From Prunus persica (taxonomy: Eukaryota > Streptophyta > Magnoliopsida > Rosales > Rosaceae): DNA of 64,000 bases. Both the position numbers and the translations under genes were made by a program. This document shows, in pieces, positions 59,020 to 64,000 of the stretch (positions are counted from its first letter, which is position 1; every line of letters begins with the position of its first letter). The notes beneath the pieces were generated by a model. That model searched no databases. It was not told the origin of the DNA and saw only the letters and a program-made list of their open reading frames with translations. The DNA is taken from assembly GCF_000346465.2 (NCBI RefSeq), contig NC_034015.1, positions 17,345,510 to 17,409,509 on the forward strand, in the 5' to 3' direction.

Positions 59020-62000
59020 CTATAACAATACGAAAAGAAGGATGACAAACCGAAACCAAGTCAGAGGAAAATGGCTATGGTAAGGCAGAGATGCAGCTGA
59101 AGTCTGACTATTCCGGGTCTTTTTCGTTGATTCTGGAGTAGAATGGTGACCTAGTCCAACAGCAACAGCAGGAGGCACATTGGTAGAGTTAGGTTTAAAA
59201 GGCAAGCTAGTATGGTTCTCAACGTCATAACCTGCATTGGGATCCAAAAATTTGGTCATGCAATTAGTTCATACATCAGGGCATGGAGAATAGCTGTGTG
59301 CATAATAAATGAGAGTAACACCTACAGTCAAACTTCTTCCAGCCCAAAACGAATTTCTCTCGGTCAAATACAACATTGTAGCCAGTCATATAGTTTTCTG
59401 TAGAGACACCAATAACTGAAGCATAAGCCAACATGTAATAGCAAAACAAATGCAACTAGGATATTTAGATTAAAGTGGGCTATTGATCTGAGAGGAAGAA
59501 GCTGATTCGTTACGAAAGCCTCCTTGGTGTATCATTATGGAGTACCAGGCAACAAAATAACCCAACACACTGAGTAATGGTCAGCTAAGTTAGTCCACAA
59601 GTTAGAGCAGTCACAGCCACTTTACTGTGAATTAAAATCAACTGCCATGCAAAAGACTTACGTCCAATTATATTTAGTTGCGTACTCTTGACAACAGCCA
59701 GGCAATATACCAGCTCGCTCTGCAAATCAACAGCAAGCAAGATATTTGTGACCATTCTTGGCAAAACAACAAATAAAACTGGGGCAAAAAAACAAAGCAT
59801 TACCTGGGTGGAGATGACAATGATCGGATCATAGACTGCGAACTGGCTCCCACCTTTCATGGTTAAACTTAGACTAGGTATAAAACTAGCATTTGCATCA
59901 GAACTGCACATTGAAAGAATTTTTTTAGGAATAGAAGAAATTTTTTAGCTGGAGTTAGAAATGGAGACAAATAAGTACACAAACCTCATATCATAACAAT
60001 ATTCAAATGGGATCCTTGGGTCAGGTGGACGACGCTTATCTCGAGCCAGTGAATTGAACTGCAAAATTCATAAAGCATCAACTATTGAGTTGTATGTCCA
60101 TGTGTGTGTACATGGTGTTCTCTTGTCCGACATACTGACGTGTGTTGTCAATTGACTGTCTGATAACATAAAGAAGTAAAATTATTTACAACACTTAAGT
60201 GCTTACACTCTCTGAAAGCCTTGTATAAGTTGGGTCACCCAAGTATGTGAAAGACGTCCCAGAATCAAAAAGAGCTGTGAAGTCAATGTCCATAAGATCT
60301 GTTCCCACTCGAATTTGAGTTACGGAAATGTTATAGGTTGGACTGTAACATGCGTCCCATTATATGACATAAAACCAACGTTAAAACCTCCTTTCATGAA
60401 AAATTAATTATGAAAAATCAGCATAAAGTATCTGAGAAGTTACCACTTACTGTGACGGGTTGACATTAAATGGGGTCTCTTCCTGGTCAGGACTCCCCTT
60501 GTCACCAAAATTAATTCTCCCAACCCCATCATGTCCAAAACACATGGAAAAAGAATCGGCTGTAAAGCCTTCCCGGGATAAAATGCTAGGAACAGAAATC
60601 TTCTCCATACCAAGCCCAAACAAACCATTAGGCGCTGCAACATCCAGGAAAGAACCACTTTGCACCTGTCCACAACTGAACAATTTACAATGCATTTTCA
60701 GCTACCTGCATGAGACTAAAACAAAAGGAACAAAAAGAGGTCCAAAAATTACGATGACAGAGCTCACCCAAAGGTAACGTATGCCTCAACAAGTTCCCGA
60801 TGACTATCTTCTGTTTTTAAGTGGAGAACATCCTCTACCAATATCCCAGAAGTAGAAGTTTCAGCTGAGACATAAGAGACCATGTAAGGGCAATTGTTGA
60901 ATGAACCCATACATCTATTACGGTGTGCACACAAACTGTTGTTGCAACTGACTCTTTTGCTTGTCGACGACCCTTCAGGGTCATATTTGCTAACCTCAAA
61001 ATCCTGCCACGGTAAATCATATGTATTTACTAACTGCTAAAGCAGAAAGAGTAATAGATGAATGCATCAGGAAATTGATATCACCATTCTTGTCCTTTAC
61101 ACCCAAAATCATAACAAGATCTCAGAGTGCCATTCTAAACTGCCTACCCCTTTTTGCATACAAAAATGATAGTAGCTACATTTTCCTACAGTCGAACTAA
61201 TATGACATAATCTGCATAACTTAGAATTTGATTTCTCTCTGCCAACTCTATAAAGATAGATAAACAAAGGAATACAAAGTTTTCATTTGCTAATTATTTG
61301 ATTAGTCTTGAAATCAGATGCCGGTGTGTGACCAACCCAAATACAAGTTACATTTTCTTGATAAAACTGAAACAAGTCGGCATATTAAAAGCAAATCAAA
61401 CAGACACCAAATTCAAATGACACTCTCATCAACAGTTCCACCATCTAATTGGAACGTGCACATGGATTGGAATAGAAAGAACTTATCTTTTGTTAACATA
61501 ATTAAAGAAAGAAAAGAAAAGGCCCAAAAACTGATAGGAATAGGAAATGAAAATGAGTGCAATACTTACAGGAGCATAAGCTGTGCCTTCACAAGGCACC
61601 CAAAACAGATCACTCCCTGTATCAAGCGCCACCATAAACTTCATTCCCGGCGTACCCAATTGCACCGTGGTGTAATGCAGGCTACAAAAACCTCCCCAAA
61701 TATAAAATGTAAATAAATTAAATTAAACTCCAAGAATTTAGTTAACAAAATTGAAGCTTTAGAGAAAGGCATTGATAGTAACACAAAGAAACGTACAATC
61801 CCAAGGAGCTGATCCGAAAAGTCGAGTTGCCATCAGAGAAAGCTAGCGGAGTAGTAGTGTCGCTCTGGTCGCTCTGGGCGAGCTTGCGGCCGCGAAGAAA
61901 GCGATCGCGGCGGGCCAATTCCGAGTAGTACTCGAAGCTTCCCTTCGCCGGAAGGTTGTCCGCCGGCGAGAGTTTCCCGGAGACGGCCGACCACTCCTTG

Positions 62001-62119
62001 ACGGGGTCGGAGAAGCGGTGGTGCATCTTGAAGCTGAAGATGCGGCCATGGCAGCTCTGAAGGCCCAAGATTGACAGAAAGAAAAGGAGGACGACGAATT
62101 TACAGAGATCAGTAAGCAT
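59020..62119 (-). CDS. Pepsin-like aspartyl protease (A1 family), tandem copy 2, likely GPI-anchored
   Basis: Tandem paralogue of the protease at 52.3 kb. Ten exons run 62119-61797, 61681-61570, 61003-60768, 60675-60451, 60342-60207, 60058-59985, 59903-59804, 59719-59662, 59397-59326 and 59231-59020, giving 515 aa. A hydrophobic signal peptide (VVLLFFLSILGLQSCHG) precedes the propeptide MHHRFSDPVKEW and YYSELARRDRFLRGR. The catalytic Asp residues are D128 (LDTGSD) and D325 (FDSGTSFTYL). Further marks are LFWVPCEG, DVAAPNGLFGLGMEK and NIIGQNYMTGYNVVFDREKF. The C-terminus ends in a hydrophobic segment (WFRFVILLFVLL) typical of a GPI signal. Exon sizes and phases match copy 1 except exons 1, 2, 4, 7, 8 and 10, so the two arose by tandem duplication long ago. 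Likely extracellular or plasma-membrane bound; substrates unknown. Confidence 0.92.
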
Positions 62120-63136
62120 CTCTCTTTGAAATTTTCTCGAACCCTAGAAAGATTTGCATTGGGGAAAGAAGAAGACAACGAATGGATCGAGAAACAGTGG
62201 AAGAAGAAGATCTTGGAAGACGAAGAAGAAAGTGCGTTTGGTGGGAAATGGAGTAAGTGAGTGAGAGAGTTTGCTTTGCTCTGATGCACTGTTGTTTTTT
62301 TTTGGCGTTTGTGGCGGTGGGTCCCGCAACATGATTTTAATTTGACAGTTGAAGAAGTTATTCAACTCGGAAGTGTGACTCACTGGATTGCGCGAAGTCC
62401 TGACTTCGAGGGAAAACGGACAAATTGAGATTCGACGCGCGTCAAATGTGTTTTTTACCTAGGGAGATTTTCAACGGTCAACTTTTTTTGGAGGGAAATA
62501 ATCTACTACCTTATCCGACGGTCCGGATCAAAACGTGGTTTATTAATCATGAATGAAAATACTCAAAGCTCTTGCATATTTGGGAAACAAAGTGTAACAA
62601 ATATATATATATAATATTTAGTACCATACATTAAAGTTTTGATTGATATTTTAACTCTTGCTTCTACTAATAATTTTCCTTGGTATATTTTGTCACAAGT
62701 TCAACTTGAGCAATTTCAATTTCAACAAGTTTATGGATAAGTAAATATGGTCGCAAACTCATTAGTAAATTTAGAATATACTTTCATTTAATTATGTGTT
62801 AAGATTTATTTCGATATTCAGAATATTAGGTTTCGATGGGAATTTCGTGTAATTTTACTTTTTCATAAAAAGAAAAATATTGACAGATTTCTGATTATTT
62901 TGATTAATTTGTTAGGATTTTGATATATATTTATATATAAAATATTCATTTGAAGTGGCCACACATAAAGATTGAAAGCTGCAAATTTGAGGTACTCATC
63001 TCATCATATATACAATTTGATACTCACAATTGAACTCAAAAGGTTACAAAACTTTTACAAATGAACACTACAAAAACAGAACCCTGAAAATTCAGGGAGA
63101 AAAAAACTCTCATTCTTCCAACAAATCGGGAGACGA
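62120..63136. other. Promoter region of aspartyl protease 2 and spacer
   Basis: The first ~250 bp are the leader and promoter of the protease (minus strand). The rest is AT-rich, with a short TA tract near 62.60 kb. No gene is supported. Confidence 0.55.
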
Positions 63137-63810
63137 TCACAGTGGAGAGGCAGAGGTACTAAAACCAAATTTATCTGAGAGCTTTGTTCTTGTGAATGGA
63201 GAAAGAAGTTCCATCTGATGAAGAAACTGCACATCATGAACCAGAGGGTTATTTGTTCTGCCTGGTGGAGATCCTGAGTAACATGCTGGTGAACACTTGG
63301 TGCATACATGTTCTCTCCCATCAAATATTTCCTGCACCAGGTCCCGAGTTCAAATTTTATAGACGACAATTATTTCGATTTGAATAATAAAAAAGTAAAT
63401 AAGATTCAAAAAGCGTGAATGCTAACCTTTTCAGTGATCATATTCAGAATTCCGCTTCTTTCATCAGAATTTTGTTGGCTGGTTACAAAAAAAAGTAAAC
63501 AGAAAAGAGCTACATAAGTTGGTAAGCTATGGAAAAATTATTGTGTTTTGAAGAAAAATGAAAACCCAGAAACATTTTTTTGTTAAAGATCATGGAACAC
63601 GAAAAAAAGAAGGTTAAAGCAACTAAATAAAATTAATTAGGACCTGTGCTTGTTACATCTTTGAGGCTTGAGGAATTCAGGTATGGCAGGGCCAGCTCTA
63701 CGAGGCTTGGGGCAGAGAGGCTGGTCATGTTTGCCTGTAGAGCCAAGCTTGTTTGTCTCTGCAGAAGCCAAATCAAGAAGATTGCTTTTCTTCACACCTA
63801 AATGGTGCAT
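63137..63810 (-). CDS. Conserved plant protein of unknown function, CxxC-containing
   Basis: Three exons on the minus strand (63810-63644, 63478-63427, 63331-63137) join with good GT-AG sites into 137 aa starting [16 protein letters not shown]. The splice frame is consistent throughout, and the exons have clear protein-like composition: [17 protein letters not shown], then [14 protein letters not shown], then [20 protein letters not shown]. The Cys pairs CTKC and C could bind a metal, but there are too few for a classical finger. It is neither a transmembrane nor a secreted protein by inspection. I do not recognise a named family. The 5' end may continue beyond this window, as only 190 bp remain upstream. 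Confidence 0.65.
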
Positions 63811-64000
63811 AATTTTTATCTTCTATATCTTCTGCCTTCCTTTATAACAACAAAATGAAGAGGAAGAAGAAATCAAAGTCGCAAGTACTAGAAAATAAAC
63901 GATTAACTTGTGACTGGCAATTCAACTGTTGCTATTTATTTTACCCTCATTGAAATGGTAATTAATATAATAAAACCTGCCCAATTTATTTAAATATTAG
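63811..64000. other. Window edge, upstream of the last gene
   Basis: AT-rich sequence that may be leader or promoter of the unknown gene on the minus strand. Too short to judge. Confidence 0.5.

Noticed and set aside
59585..59911. Minus-strand open frame read through from the protease exon
   Set aside because: It only joins exon 7 with intron sequence of aspartyl protease 2; the spliced model explains the coding part.
1..64000. CRISPR arrays, bacterial-type operons, phage or virus genes
   Set aside because: None seen; all genes are plant nuclear with introns, and direct repeats are transposon or tandem duplications.

Overview
The window is nuclear DNA of a dicotyledonous plant. It shows GT-AG introns, AT-rich spacers full of microsatellites, a nuclear tRNA-Glu, plant-only families (FD-type bZIP, class III peroxidase, PLS-type PPR, MCA) and scattered small retroelement and MITE debris. 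The proteins look rosid-like, perhaps Rosaceae, but I cannot fix the species. All splice models were built by eye from frame, splice signals and family knowledge.

Layout. 1-7.5 kb is gene-free apart from the MCA leader. 7.5-11.5 kb (+) is an MCA1/MCA2 calcium-channel gene with 7 exons. 14.0-25.1 kb is a tandem segmental duplication. Copy A (about 13.96-20.22 kb) has SKP1 (+), a PPR gene (-) and a small preY/Trm112-like gene (+). Copy B (about 21.66-25.12 kb) has a diverged but intact SKP1, no PPR gene (an LTR-retrotransposon scar with a primer-binding site lies there) and a preY pseudogene with two independent lesions. 25.8 kb (+) is a single-exon RING-H2 gene and 26.5 kb (-) a tRNA-Glu(UUC). 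28.4-29.6 kb (-) is an FD-type flowering bZIP gene. 34.4-39.3 kb (-) is LARP1. 41.2-42.9 kb (-) is a plastid-type USP-like gene, divergent from a METTL23-like methyltransferase gene at 43.1-44.8 kb (+). 45.2-46.4 kb (-) is a PRX64-like peroxidase and 48.4-51.7 kb (+) is ESF1. 52.3-55.3 kb and 59.0-62.1 kb (both -) are tandem aspartyl proteases with the same 10-exon structure. 63.1-63.8 kb (-) is a conserved small protein of unknown function.

The genes do not form one pathway; this is an ordinary gene-rich euchromatic segment. MCA1, FD and LARP1c are also close neighbours in Arabidopsis (At4g35920, At4g35900, At4g35890 from memory), so part of the order is ancient.

The best leads are: the apparent GA instead of GT donor of FD intron 1, at a junction the bZIP register pins down; the asymmetric decay of the SKP1-PPR-preY duplication; and several retrotransposition footprints, including a 24-bp poly(A)-tailed insertion with a perfect 13-bp target duplication. 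I found no convincing previously undescribed molecular system.
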